Below, one piece after another: positions 18,570 to 26,908 of a stretch of 64,000 bases of DNA. The notes below the pieces were generated by a model that saw only the letters and a list, made by a program, of their open reading frames with translations, was not told the origin of the DNA and searched no databases. This stretch comes from Flavihumibacter petaseus NBRC 106054 (GTDB taxonomy: Bacteria; Bacteroidota; Bacteroidia; Chitinophagales; Chitinophagaceae): contig NZ_BBWV01000001.1 in assembly GCF_000974785.1 (NCBI RefSeq), positions 1,550,001 to 1,614,000 of the forward strand. Reading direction: 5' to 3'. Numbering within the stretch: position 1 is the first letter of the stretch; every line of letters starts with the position of its first letter. The translations under genes and the position numbers were made by a program.

Positions 18570-18665
18570 CTAATATTTTAATTATCAAGCAGTTATAAGT
18601 ATATCTTTGTTTTAACAGGGATATTATGCAAAATTGAGATAGCTTTGCAATTCAATTTTTTATGT

Positions 18666-18731
18666 CCGTCCGTGGTGTTATACTGATTTGCAGTTTTCGT
18701 TTGGACGGCGATTTCAATTAAAACTTAAGGT
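18666..18731 (+). promoter_or_regulatory. Structured 5' leader of the RhlE-like helicase gene
   Basis: CCGTCC (18666-18671) can pair with GGACGG (18703-18708), closing a 31-base loop, just before the TTG start. TAnnTTTG-like -7 candidates lie upstream at 18602-18609 and 18640-18647. A leader hairpin before a DEAD-box helicase is compatible with cold-shock or autoregulation, which is inference. Confidence 0.4.
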
Positions 18732-19874
18732 TTGATATTTTCAGATTTAGCGGTCATAGAGCCGATTCTTAAGGCTTTGACCGATACAGGATATTCACAG
18801 CCTACCCCCATCCAGGAAAAAGCGATCCCCGTAGTATTACAGGGAAAGGATTTATTGGCTTGTGCCCAGACAGGTACAGGCAAGACAGCTGGTTTCGCGA
18901 TTCCACTGTTGCAATTGTTGCAGGCAGACCGGGAAGCAGGAATCCGCAATAACGGAATTCAGGTGTTGGTATTAACGCCCACGAGAGAGTTGGCTATTCA
19001 GGTAGAAGAAAGTTTCCGGGTTTACGGAAAGTATCTGCAGTTCAGCAGCATGACTATTTTTGGTGGTGTGTCAGCAGTACCCCAGGTACAGGCACTGCGG
19101 AAAGGAATTGATATTCTGATCGCAACGCCGGGCAGGTTACTGGACCTGGCTGCCCAGGGTGAGATCCGGCTCGATAAGCTGCGATACTTTGTTCTTGATG
19201 AAGCAGACAGGATGCTTGACATGGGATTTGTACACGATGTAAGAAAGGTGCTGAAAATGCTGCCTGCGAAAAGGCAGTCTTTGTTCTTCTCTGCCACCAT
19301 GCCAGCAGAGATCCGTCAGCTCGCCGATTCAATTTTGTATAAGCCGCAACAAGTAGCAGTGGCACCGGTGTCATCAACTGCAGAAACCATCGATCAGGTA
19401 ATTTTTCATGTGTCGAAAGAGGAGAAAAGAAATCTGTTGCTGGAGTTGTTGAAAGATAAATCAATTAACCCGGTGCTGATCTTTACCCGGACAAAGTACG
19501 GTGCAGATAAGGTGGCGAAATTCCTCAAGAAGACAGGTATTACTGCAGCAGCTATTCATGGTGACAAGTCACAGGGGCAGCGGCAGCAGGCACTTGGACA
19601 ATTCAAGGAAGGAAAGCTGAGGGTGTTGGTGGCAACCGATATTGCTGCAAGGGGCATTGATATCGATGACCTCGCCTGGGTAATCAATTTCGAAATTCCA
19701 AATGTTCCCGAAACTTATGTACATCGTATCGGCCGTACAGGTCGGGCCGGTGCTTCCGGAACAGCAGTTTCTTTCTGTGACCAGGAAGAAAGAGCATATG
19801 TAAAAGCTATTGAAAAACTTACGGGCGTCAGAATACCCGTTAGGCAAATTGAACTGAGCGCTACCGCAGTTTAA
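18732..19874 (+). CDS. DEAD-box ATP-dependent RNA helicase, RhlE-like
   Basis: 380 residues. All helicase motifs are visible: Q motif PTPIQEKAIP, motif I AQTGTGKT (about 44-51), PTRELA, VLDEADRMLDMGF (about 153-165), SAT, DIAARGIDI and HRIGRTGRAG (about 335-344). The C-terminal extension is short, as in RhlE proteins that remodel ribosomal or messenger RNA. The start must be TTG at 18732: an in-frame TAA lies at 18726-18728 and the protein then begins IFSDLAVIEPILKAL, aligned with family N-termini. A hairpin leader precedes it. Confidence 0.93.
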   Translation: MIFSDLAVIEPILKALTDTGYSQPTPIQEKAIPVVLQGKDLLACAQTGTGKTAGFAIPLLQLLQADREAGIRNNGIQVLVLTPTRELAIQVEESFRVYGKYLQFSSMTIFGGVSAVPQVQALRKGIDILIATPGRLLDLAAQGEIRLDKLRYFVLDEADRMLDMGFVHDVRKVLKMLPAKRQSLFFSATMPAEIRQLADSILYKPQQVAVAPVSSTAETIDQVIFHVSKEEKRNLLLELLKDKSINPVLIFTRTKYGADKVAKFLKKTGITAAAIHGDKSQGQRQQALGQFKEGKLRVLVATDIAARGIDIDDLAWVINFEIPNVPETYVHRIGRTGRAGASGTAVSFCDQEERAYVKAIEKLTGVRIPVRQIELSATAV

Positions 19875-19899
19875 TACGATACTTAGCAGCGTAACATAG

Positions 19900-19946
19900 G
19901 AATCCTTCTTAAATTGTATAATAAATTTATATAATGGGAAGGATTC
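19900..19946 (+). repeat. Inverted repeat spanning the lipase start codon
   Basis: GAATCCTTC (19900-19908) and GAAGGATTC (19938-19946) are exact inverted arms with a 29-base AT-rich loop that holds the ATG at 19934. The second arm is coding (codons 2-5). It could hide or expose the start in mRNA, or be an operator. Confidence 0.4.
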
Positions 19947-21022
19947 TTCTTTTGTATGTGTGCTTATGGTTTAGTTCATTTGGTTATTGCCAGGAACTGG
20001 CTCCTGGATTTGATGCGTCCGAATACCTTGAGTTAATTCAATTGGGTAAACAGCAGTATTTCAGCGATCAGCATTTGTTGGATTCGTTGACGTCTGCCGG
20101 TAAGTTCAAAAAAGTATACGCTTCTCCTGAGATGGGTTTGAAGAATCAATGGGATTACTGGGAGAGGGATGGTTCAGTCGGGATTGTAGTGATCCGCGGT
20201 ACAGTAAGTGATCCGGCAAGCTGGTTAGAGAACCTGTATGCTGCGTCTGTGCCCGCGAAGGGTAGTCTGCAGATTAATGATTCTACCAGGTTTGATTATA
20301 CACTTGCTGCCAATGCCAAGGCTAAAGTTCATGTGGGCTGGACGTTCGGATTGGCACACCTGATGCCGGATATTGTGAAACAATTGAAAGCAGCCTACGC
20401 GAGAGGAGTCCATTCTTTTATCCTCTTTGGGCACAGCCAGGGTGCGGCAATAACCTATCTCGTAAGATCATACCTGGAATATTCACAGGAGCTTCCATCC
20501 GGATTAGTGTACAAGACTTATTGCAGCGCACCGCCGAAACCCGGTAATATTTATTACGCCAACGATTTCGATTTTGTCACGCGGAATGGCTGGGCGCTTA
20601 GAGTAGTGAACAGCGAAGACTGGGTGCCGGAAACGCCTTTTACCATTCAGACTTTGAAAGATATGAATGAAGTGAATCCATTCGGGAATGTGGACGCGGT
20701 CTTTGGAAAACAGAAATGGCCGGTCCGCTGGTTCCTGAAAAGCAAGTACAGGAAAATGGATAAGGTGACCAGGAAAGCAGAAAAGACTTATCGCAAAACA
20801 CTCGGAAATCTTTTGTACAGCAGGGTAAAGGTCGCTGCTCCCGGATTCAAAGAGCCGGAATACAGTCATTCGATGCAGTATATGACAGCCGGGTTACCCA
20901 TAGTTCTTGCGGCAGACAGCAGTTACCAGCAACATTTTCCCTTTGATGGAAAGAATGTATTCGTGCACCACAACCTGGGACCATACGAATATCTGGTCAG
21001 GTTGTACTATCCGGTTAAATAA
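19934..21022 (+). CDS. Secreted class 3 lipase-like protein
   Basis: 362 residues with a signal peptide (about 1-18, ending FGYCQ). The alpha/beta hydrolase nucleophile elbow is FGHSQGAAITYL (about 155-166; Ser157 in GHSQG), preceded by the class 3 lipase pattern of a public-facing helix and followed by YCSAPPKPGN, where the conserved Pro-rich turn is typical. A late YSHSMQYM may supply the catalytic His. Predicted to hydrolyse lipid or ester in the periplasm or outside. Substrate unknown. Monocistronic; convergent with mnmG. Confidence 0.82.
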   Translation: MGRILLLYVCLWFSSFGYCQELAPGFDASEYLELIQLGKQQYFSDQHLLDSLTSAGKFKKVYASPEMGLKNQWDYWERDGSVGIVVIRGTVSDPASWLENLYAASVPAKGSLQINDSTRFDYTLAANAKAKVHVGWTFGLAHLMPDIVKQLKAAYARGVHSFILFGHSQGAAITYLVRSYLEYSQELPSGLVYKTYCSAPPKPGNIYYANDFDFVTRNGWALRVVNSEDWVPETPFTIQTLKDMNEVNPFGNVDAVFGKQKWPVRWFLKSKYRKMDKVTRKAEKTYRKTLGNLLYSRVKVAAPGFKEPEYSHSMQYMTAGLPIVLAADSSYQQHFPFDGKNVFVHHNLGPYEYLVRLYYPVK

Positions 21023-21045
21023 TTGATTTACAATTAATAGTAGGT

Positions 21046-22914
21046 TTACCTGCCCATATACACCATCAGGATCTGAACGTCAGAGGGATTAATACCACTG
21101 ATCCGGCTAGCCTGACCGAGAGTTCTCGGTCTGATCCGTTTAAGTTTCTCCCTGGCTTCATTGCTGATGGAATTCAAACGGGAATAGTCGAATGATTCCG
21201 GGATTTCGAGGTTATCCATCTGGGACATCCTGTCTACCAGTTCTTTTTCTTTCTCGATATAGATATCGTATTTGAGTTGGATCTCGGCTTGTTCCAGTGA
21301 TGCTTTAGGGAAGTTTTCGAATGCTTCCTGAAGTGCAGGGGTATGATCAACCAGGCTGGACAGACCAATGTTTGGACGCAGGAGTAATTGCGCTGCTTTC
21401 TGTTTCTGGGTAAGCGGAGCGGAACCTATTGAATGTAGATACGAATTGATGCCCGAAGGCTCAAGGGAAATTTCTTGAAGGACTTTTTTCGCTTCAGCCG
21501 TTTTTTCATTTTTCCGTGTTACCAGGTCCATGCGTTCCTGGCTGGCCAGACCCATACGGTAGCTTTTTTCTGTGAGCCGGATATCAGCATTGTCCTGGCG
21601 CAGGAGTGTTCTGAATTCTGCCCGGCTGGTGAACATGCGATAGGGTTCTTCGGTTCCCTTACTGATCAGGTCGTCGATCAGTACCCCGATATAGGCTTCA
21701 CTTCTTTTAAGAATGAAAGGATCTTTTTCATTGGATTTAAGGTGAGCATTGATCCCGGCCATGAGTCCCTGGCAGGCAGCTTCTTCATAACCGGTGGTGC
21801 CGTTGATTTGTCCTGCGAAAAATAGATTCTGGATCCTTTTAGTCTCTAATGAATAGGTGAGTTGCGTCGGTGGGAAGAAATCATATTCAATAGCATACCC
21901 GGGACGGAACATCTTGGCGTTTTCAAATCCGGGAATGGTTTGAAGGGCTTTATATTGAACGTCTTCCGGCAAGGAGGTGCTGAAACCGTTTACGTAGATT
22001 TCAACAGTGTTCCATCCTTCAGGTTCAACAAAGATCTGGTGCCTTTCCCGGTCAGCGAAACGGTTGATCTTGTCTTCGATGCTCGGACAGTACCTTGGAC
22101 CCACCCCTTCAATTCTGCCGGTGTACATGGGACTGCGATCAAAACCTGTCTTCAGGATTTCATGGGTGAGGTTGCTGGTGTAGCTGATAAAACAACTCCG
22201 CTGTTCAGAAGCTTTGATGGTGGGAGGTTTCAGGTAAGAAAACCCGGTAAGAAGATCATCCCCCTTTTGTTCTTCCATTTTGGAGTAGTCGAGGCTTCTG
22301 CCGTCAATCCGGGGAGGAGTTCCGGTTTTGAGGCGGTCAGCTTCAAAACCCAGTTCAACCAGTTGTTCGGTGATTCCGGAAGCTGCTTTTTCTGCAACCC
22401 TTCCCCCGCCAAAACGTTTCTCACCGATATGGATCACTCCGTTCAGAAAGGTCCCGCTGGTAACTACGACGGATTTGGTAGGAATTTCATGCCCCAACCC
22501 GGTAATTACACCACAAGCGCGGTTGTCCTTGATGATCAATCCCTTTACCATATCCTGGTAAAAGTCCACATTGGGGGTTTGTTCCAGCATTTCCCGCCAG
22601 GTAGCAGCAAAGAGCATACGGTCATTCTGAGCTCTTGGACTCCACATGGCTGGACCTTTGGAAAGATTCAGCATCCTGAACTGGATCATGCTTTTATCCG
22701 TTACGATACCAGAATAGCCACCCAGCGCATCGATTTCCCGCACGATCTGGCCTTTGGCAATACCACCCATAGCCGGATTACAGCTCATTTGAGCGATGGT
22801 TTGCATATTCATGGTAACGAGCAATACCTTGCTGCCCATATTGGCAGCTGCCGCTGCAGCTTCACAGCCAGCATGACCGGCACCAACAACAATTACATCA
22901 TATTCTGGGAACAT
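21046..22914 (-). CDS. mnmG: tRNA uridine-5-carboxymethylaminomethyl modification enzyme MnmG (GidA)
   Basis: 622 residues, full length. With MnmE it builds the cmnm5 group on wobble uridine 34. The FAD site is VIVVGAGHAGCEAA (about 8-21). Other family markers are MSCNPAMGGIAKGQIVREID (about 44-63), FRMLNLSKGPAMWSPRAQND (about 82-101), PPRIDGRSLDYSKM and the C-terminal LGQASRISGI. mnmE is not in the window. mnmG (gidA) is often close to the replication origin in bacteria, which agrees with the parS-like pair just upstream and the candidate oriC 4 kb away. A TAATTTTG -7-like element is on the minus strand at 22931-22938. Confidence 0.96.
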   Translation of the reverse strand: MFPEYDVIVVGAGHAGCEAAAAAANMGSKVLLVTMNMQTIAQMSCNPAMGGIAKGQIVREIDALGGYSGIVTDKSMIQFRMLNLSKGPAMWSPRAQNDRMLFAATWREMLEQTPNVDFYQDMVKGLIIKDNRACGVITGLGHEIPTKSVVVTSGTFLNGVIHIGEKRFGGGRVAEKAASGITEQLVELGFEADRLKTGTPPRIDGRSLDYSKMEEQKGDDLLTGFSYLKPPTIKASEQRSCFISYTSNLTHEILKTGFDRSPMYTGRIEGVGPRYCPSIEDKINRFADRERHQIFVEPEGWNTVEIYVNGFSTSLPEDVQYKALQTIPGFENAKMFRPGYAIEYDFFPPTQLTYSLETKRIQNLFFAGQINGTTGYEEAACQGLMAGINAHLKSNEKDPFILKRSEAYIGVLIDDLISKGTEEPYRMFTSRAEFRTLLRQDNADIRLTEKSYRMGLASQERMDLVTRKNEKTAEAKKVLQEISLEPSGINSYLHSIGSAPLTQKQKAAQLLLRPNIGLSSLVDHTPALQEAFENFPKASLEQAEIQLKYDIYIEKEKELVDRMSQMDNLEIPESFDYSRLNSISNEAREKLKRIRPRTLGQASRISGINPSDVQILMVYMGR

Positions 22915-23015
22915 CCGATTGAATTAGATGCAAAATTACAAAGATGAAAGCAGCTTGTAGTAGAAGGAATATTTAAAAGGAATTGGACATGCCAGTCCAC
23001 ATCGTTGAAAGAATA

Positions 23016-23031
23016 TGTTCCACGTGGAACC
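23016..23031. promoter_or_regulatory. parS: parS-like centromere site 1
   Basis: TGTTCCACGTGGAACC, core palindrome GTTCCACGTGGAAC at 23017-23030. It differs from the broad parS consensus TGTTTCACGTGAAACA at only two symmetrical positions, so it is a likely ParB-binding site for chromosome partition. It lies in a 310-bp gap that has no gene. Confidence 0.75.
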
Positions 23032-23206
23032 AATTTCAATATTCCCCAGACCAACTCATCAAACCTCCAAATTTTAAATATTTCGTTGCGCCTTTGCTCC
23101 TAGGCGTGCTTTGCGGGAAAAAATACACCTGCGTGAAAAGCGCAGCGCCTTCAGGTCAAACCACCTCCTGCGAGAAACAGATTATTACACAACACCTGCG
23201 TGAAAT

Positions 23207-23222
23207 CGTTCCACGTGGAACA
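23207..23222. promoter_or_regulatory. parS: parS-like centromere site 2
   Basis: CGTTCCACGTGGAACA contains the same 14-bp palindrome (23208-23221) as site 1, 191 bp away. Two exact copies of a 14-bp palindrome in one gap strongly suggest a shared binding protein, most simply ParB. Confidence 0.75.
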
Positions 23223-23224
23223 CC

Positions 23225-23665
23225 TCAACGCGTGAAATACGCATTCAGGTACTTGTCTTCCATCTCCCGCATCTTTTCCTGTTCAGCCTTTGATTTGTCC
23301 CGGTAGCCACACAAATGGAGCGCCCCATGAAAGATAACCCGGTGTAATTCCCGGTAAAATGGTTCTCCATGGGTAATGGCATTGTCCTTTACCCGGGTAA
23401 TGCTGATATAGATCTCCCCTGTAACAGGAGACCCCTTTTCTGAAAGGCCAAAGGTCACGATGTCTGTATAATAGTCGTGCTTGAGGAAATCACGGTTGAT
23501 ATTGAGCAGGTATTCGTCGTCGCAAAAGATATAGGTGAGATTGTCCAGGGGAGTTTTTTCCTTTTTGAAGAGGCTCGTGATAAACCTTTTGCACGCATTC
23601 CGGTTATCAAACGAAAAGGCGCTCTCGAGGTAGTGAAACTGAATAATATCGCTAGTTTTGCTCAT
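23225..23665 (-). CDS. ybeY: rRNA maturation RNase YbeY
   Basis: 146 residues. Metal-dependent endoribonuclease that acts in 16S rRNA 3' end maturation and ribosome quality control. The zinc site is HGALHLCGYRDKSKAE (about 114-129): the first two His of the H-x3-H-x5-H/D motif are present and the third ligand is Asp, as is usual in Bacteroidota homologues as far as I know. Divergent from the feoA-like gene. Its stop lies 3 bases from parS-like site 2. Confidence 0.9.
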   Translation of the reverse strand: MSKTSDIIQFHYLESAFSFDNRNACKRFITSLFKKEKTPLDNLTYIFCDDEYLLNINRDFLKHDYYTDIVTFGLSEKGSPVTGEIYISITRVKDNAITHGEPFYRELHRVIFHGALHLCGYRDKSKAEQEKMREMEDKYLNAYFTR

Positions 23666-23694
23666 TATTGTTCAAAAATCGCAAAAGAATCCCA

Positions 23695-23958
23695 ATGGCA
23701 GAAAAAGGTGCAGAAAAGGTAGTGGTAAAACGGCTCTCTGATATCGCCATCGGAAGGACCGTGGTGATCAAGAGTTTTGAGAACAATGAGATCTTTTTGA
23801 AACTGATGGAAATGGGCTGCGTCCCCGGCGAAAAGATCAGGATCGAACAAGTCGCCCCCCTCGGGGATCCGATTGCCATTACAGTTTCCGGGTATAACCT
23901 GAGCCTCAGGCTCGATGAAGCCATGAATATCTTTGTTGAAGAGCACATCACTGTATGA
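23695..23958 (+). CDS. FeoA domain protein
   Basis: 87 residues from the ATG at 23695; a TTG 27 bases earlier is less likely. A single SH3-like FeoA domain (VVKRLSDIAIGRTVVIKSF, LKLMEMGCVPGEKIRIEQV, ITVSGYNLSLRLDEAMNIFV). FeoA modulates the FeoB ferrous iron transporter, but no feoB follows, so the role here could be separate. The stop overlaps the nadD start (ATGA), so the two are translationally coupled. Confidence 0.85.
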   Translation: MAEKGAEKVVVKRLSDIAIGRTVVIKSFENNEIFLKLMEMGCVPGEKIRIEQVAPLGDPIAITVSGYNLSLRLDEAMNIFVEEHITV

Positions 23959-24521
23959 GAATTGGCCTCTATTTCGGCTCTTTCAATCCTATCCACAACG
24001 GGCACTGCATTATTGCTAACCATATGCTGGCTTTCACCACCCTCCAGCAAGTCTGGTTTGTTATCAGTCCCCAGAACCCTTTCAAGCCGTCAGCCGGTCT
24101 CCTGAACGAATATGACCGTCTCCACCTGGTGAAACTTGCCATTGAAGGCACTGAAGGATTGAAAGCATCTGATATTGAATTTCAACTGTCCCGCCCCTCC
24201 TACACCATCGATACCCTGACCTACCTGTCTGAAAAATTCCCCCGGCATACTTTCAGTATTATCATGGGCAGCGACGGCTACCAGAATATTGAACGATGGA
24301 AGAACGCAGCCGTATTGTTGGACCGCTACGACATTTACGTGTATGAACGACCAGGCTTCCCGGTAACTTCTCCCTTTCCCCGCACGACTATGGTCAAAGC
24401 CCCCATGCTCGATATTTCCGCAACACATATCCGCGAAATGATCAAATCCGGAAAAGATATCCGTTTTTTGGTACCTGATCGTGTGCGGGAAGATATTGAA
24501 CGCAACGGATACTATCAGTAA
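23955..24521 (+). CDS. nadD: Nicotinate-nucleotide adenylyltransferase
   Basis: 188 residues, full length. NadD makes nicotinate adenine dinucleotide from NaMN and ATP. The nucleotidyltransferase motif is GLYFGSFNPIHNGHCIIAN (about 4-22, the HxGH type) and the C-terminal LDISATHIREMIKSGKDIRF carries the family's SxTxIR motif. Overlaps the FeoA gene by 4 bases. Together with nadA at 17.5 kb it places two NAD-synthesis genes on this stretch, although they are not in one operon. Confidence 0.95.
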   Translation: MRIGLYFGSFNPIHNGHCIIANHMLAFTTLQQVWFVISPQNPFKPSAGLLNEYDRLHLVKLAIEGTEGLKASDIEFQLSRPSYTIDTLTYLSEKFPRHTFSIIMGSDGYQNIERWKNAAVLLDRYDIYVYERPGFPVTSPFPRTTMVKAPMLDISATHIREMIKSGKDIRFLVPDRVREDIERNGYYQ

Positions 24522-24542
24522 TCCTCAAATAATCAATATTTT

Positions 24543-25469
24543 ATGCGTGCAGTCACCTGCCTGATTTCCTGTCTGTTATGCTGTACAATCGTTGCCGCGC
24601 AGCCTGCGGACAAAAAACTGGAAGCCCGGATCAGACCCCTCCTGGAAAATTTTCCTGGCGACGCCGGGATCTATGTAAAAAACCTGCGATCGGGGAAAAC
24701 AGTCAATATTGCTGCCGACACGGTTTTCCCAACCGCTTCCATGATCAAAATCCCGATCCTCCTGGGCATCATGAAGAAACTGGAAAAGGGCGAACTCTAC
24801 TACCACCAGCAGCTGGTATACAAAGACTCCCTGCTTTATGAAGGCGAAGACTTACTGGGTTCCTTCAAATCCGGCGAAAAGATTGAACTGTCCAAACTCC
24901 TGCTGCTGATGGCTTCTATGAGCGATAACACCGCCAGCCTCTGGCTCCAGTCCCTTGCCGGCGGTGGTATCAGGATCAACCAGTTACTCGACAGCCTCGG
25001 ATTCGTATCTACCCGCATGAATAGCAGGACCACGGGCCGGGAAGCATTCAGAAACATTTACGGATGGGGACAAACCTCTCCCAAAGAAATGAGCGCCCTT
25101 CTTGAAAGAATTTATCGCGACGCGCTGGTAAACGATACGCTGAAGGATCGCATGCTGCGGACCCTATCCCGCAATTACTGGGATGAAGAAGCATTGTCAC
25201 AGATCCCTCCGGAAATCCAGACCTTTTCTAAAAACGGCGCAGTGGATGCATCCCGCAGCGAGACCGTGTTGGTCATGGCACCCCATGGCCCCTACCTGTT
25301 CACCGTAATGACGAAAAACCTTTCCGATACCACCTGGCAGAGCAACAATCCTGGCTGGATCCTCGCCCGGAAACTGTCCCGCCTCTTGTGGGAATACTTC
25401 GAACCCGGTTACCAGTGGTCCCCTGTAATGGAAGTTACCGGCAACCCACGCACTGACCGGCACGACTAG
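24543..25469 (+). CDS. Class A beta-lactamase-like serine hydrolase
   Basis: 308 residues with a signal peptide (about 1-19, ending VAAQ). Class A landmarks are in order: SxxK as S66-M-I-K69, SDN at 127-129, a possible omega-loop Glu-x-x-x-Asn in REAFRN, then TSPKEMSALL, and a KNG triad near 225 (KTG position). It could be a true beta-lactamase or a related periplasmic D,D-peptidase/esterase. The Gly-poor KNG and the odd omega loop leave activity open. No ampR-like regulator adjoins. Follows nadD by 21 bases, so it may be read through. Confidence 0.78.
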   Translation: MRAVTCLISCLLCCTIVAAQPADKKLEARIRPLLENFPGDAGIYVKNLRSGKTVNIAADTVFPTASMIKIPILLGIMKKLEKGELYYHQQLVYKDSLLYEGEDLLGSFKSGEKIELSKLLLLMASMSDNTASLWLQSLAGGGIRINQLLDSLGFVSTRMNSRTTGREAFRNIYGWGQTSPKEMSALLERIYRDALVNDTLKDRMLRTLSRNYWDEEALSQIPPEIQTFSKNGAVDASRSETVLVMAPHGPYLFTVMTKNLSDTTWQSNNPGWILARKLSRLLWEYFEPGYQWSPVMEVTGNPRTDRHD

Positions 25470-25490
25470 ACACCGGTCACAGCAGGTAAA

Positions 25491-26867
25491 TCAGGTATGG
25501 GTGGGAAGCGAAATGCCCCGCAGGTTTTTATACAACTCCATCGCATAGGAGTCGGTCATCCCCGCAATAAAATCAATCACAGACAACACACGATCATACG
25601 CAGACTGTTCCTCTTCCCGATATTGGAGCGGCAACAGTTTCAACACCTTTTTCTCTTTGTGTGACGGCTGCCCCTTCAACACAGCAGGTATAAACGCTGT
25701 CAGCAGCGATCGCATCACTTCATATCCCGCCAACTCAATCTTTACCACCGTTTCGTGATTGTATATTTTGGATACAGTTACCTCATTGATATCGCTCAAA
25801 GCCTTTGCTGTAGCAGGATTCAGACCATCTATCAATGATCGGTTGTAGATGCCTGTTAGTAAGTCATTCCTCCTTTCAATAAAAACCTCCGAACAACTCA
25901 CGGTCAGGAAATTAATAGCCTTTGCCCTGAGATAAGCCAGCTGCTCCCGGGGATCCTGTTGTAACTCATTCAGCGTCCGGTGTACACGATCCATATTCTC
26001 CGTTGCAGAGGTTTCCAGCAACTGCAGCAACAGATGGATCGCTGTTCCGCTGTCAATGATCCCCAAACGATGGGCATCTTCCCAGTCGATAATCCGGTAA
26101 CAGATATCATCAGCCGCTTCCACCAGCCATACAAAAGGATGCCGCTGAAAGACCAGCGGGGATTCGGAAAGTACATTGAGTTGAAGCTTACCCGCAATCT
26201 CCCGGTACGCTTCTTTCTCTTTCTGGAAAAAACCGAACTTTTTCGTCAGCAATGATTTCCCATCCATCGCTGTAGATTCACAGGGATATTTTGCAATGGC
26301 TGCAAGGGTCGTATAGGTTAACTGGAAGCCTCCCTTCTGCCGGTTCGCATAATGATGCGTCAGGATCCTGAGCGCATTGGCGTTGCCTTCAAAATGCGTC
26401 AGGTCACTCCACTCAGCCGCAGAGAAATATTCCTGAAGGGACTGGCCTCCTATTGAAGCAGCAGCCTCTTCCTGGAAGTAGGCGGAGATCGCCGCTTCCC
26501 CTGAATGCCCGAAACTGGGATTGCCGATATCGTGTGCGAGACAGGCAGCAGCCACCACACTGGAAAGATCAGAAAGATAAAACCGCTGCGCCTCAGGATG
26601 CAGTTCCGGCGTTAATACCTCCAGCAACCGCTCTCCCACGATCTTGCCCAACGACCTGCCCACACTGGCCACCTCCAGGGAATGCGTCAGCCGGTTATGC
26701 ACCAGGACCGGTCCCGGTAAAGGGAAAACCTGGGTTTTGTCCTGCAACCGACGAAAAGCTGCTGAAAAGATCAGCCTGTCAAAATCCCTTTCATAGGGCG
26801 TTCTTGGTGTGGCAGAAATTATGCCCTGACCAAATCTTCCGTGCGAGAAACAACTGTTCCAATCCAT
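25491..26867 (-). CDS. Deoxyguanosinetriphosphate triphosphohydrolase (dGTPase, HD domain)
   Basis: 458 residues from the ATG at 26865-26867. A longer frame adds 36 residues without family support and would run into the addA start. HD-domain enzyme that cuts dNTPs to nucleoside and triphosphate, controlling dNTP pools. It begins with the family N-terminus (TPRTPYERDFDRLIFSAAFR), then RLQDKTQVF, NRLTHSLEVASVGR and AACLAHDIGNPSFGHSGE, which carries the HD metal residues. Divergent from the AddAB-type genes. Confidence 0.92.
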   Translation of the reverse strand: MDWNSCFSHGRFGQGIISATPRTPYERDFDRLIFSAAFRRLQDKTQVFPLPGPVLVHNRLTHSLEVASVGRSLGKIVGERLLEVLTPELHPEAQRFYLSDLSSVVAAACLAHDIGNPSFGHSGEAAISAYFQEEAAASIGGQSLQEYFSAAEWSDLTHFEGNANALRILTHHYANRQKGGFQLTYTTLAAIAKYPCESTAMDGKSLLTKKFGFFQKEKEAYREIAGKLQLNVLSESPLVFQRHPFVWLVEAADDICYRIIDWEDAHRLGIIDSGTAIHLLLQLLETSATENMDRVHRTLNELQQDPREQLAYLRAKAINFLTVSCSEVFIERRNDLLTGIYNRSLIDGLNPATAKALSDINEVTVSKIYNHETVVKIELAGYEVMRSLLTAFIPAVLKGQPSHKEKKVLKLLPLQYREEEQSAYDRVLSVIDFIAGMTDSYAMELYKNLRGISLPTHT

Positions 26868-26908
26868 GTTTTTGATTCTGCCGTCAAAGAAACGACATTT
26901 GATCATCC

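Noticed and set aside
21862-22947. Long open frame (361 codons) on the plus strand over mnmG
   Set aside because: Shadow of mnmG; no recognisable domain and the minus-strand product is certain.
17018-23224. Segment where plus-strand G appears at least equal to C, unlike its flanks, suggesting a skew switch or inversion
   Set aside because: Read by eye on a few lines only; strong codon bias in neighbouring genes hides strand skew. Needs a computed skew plot.
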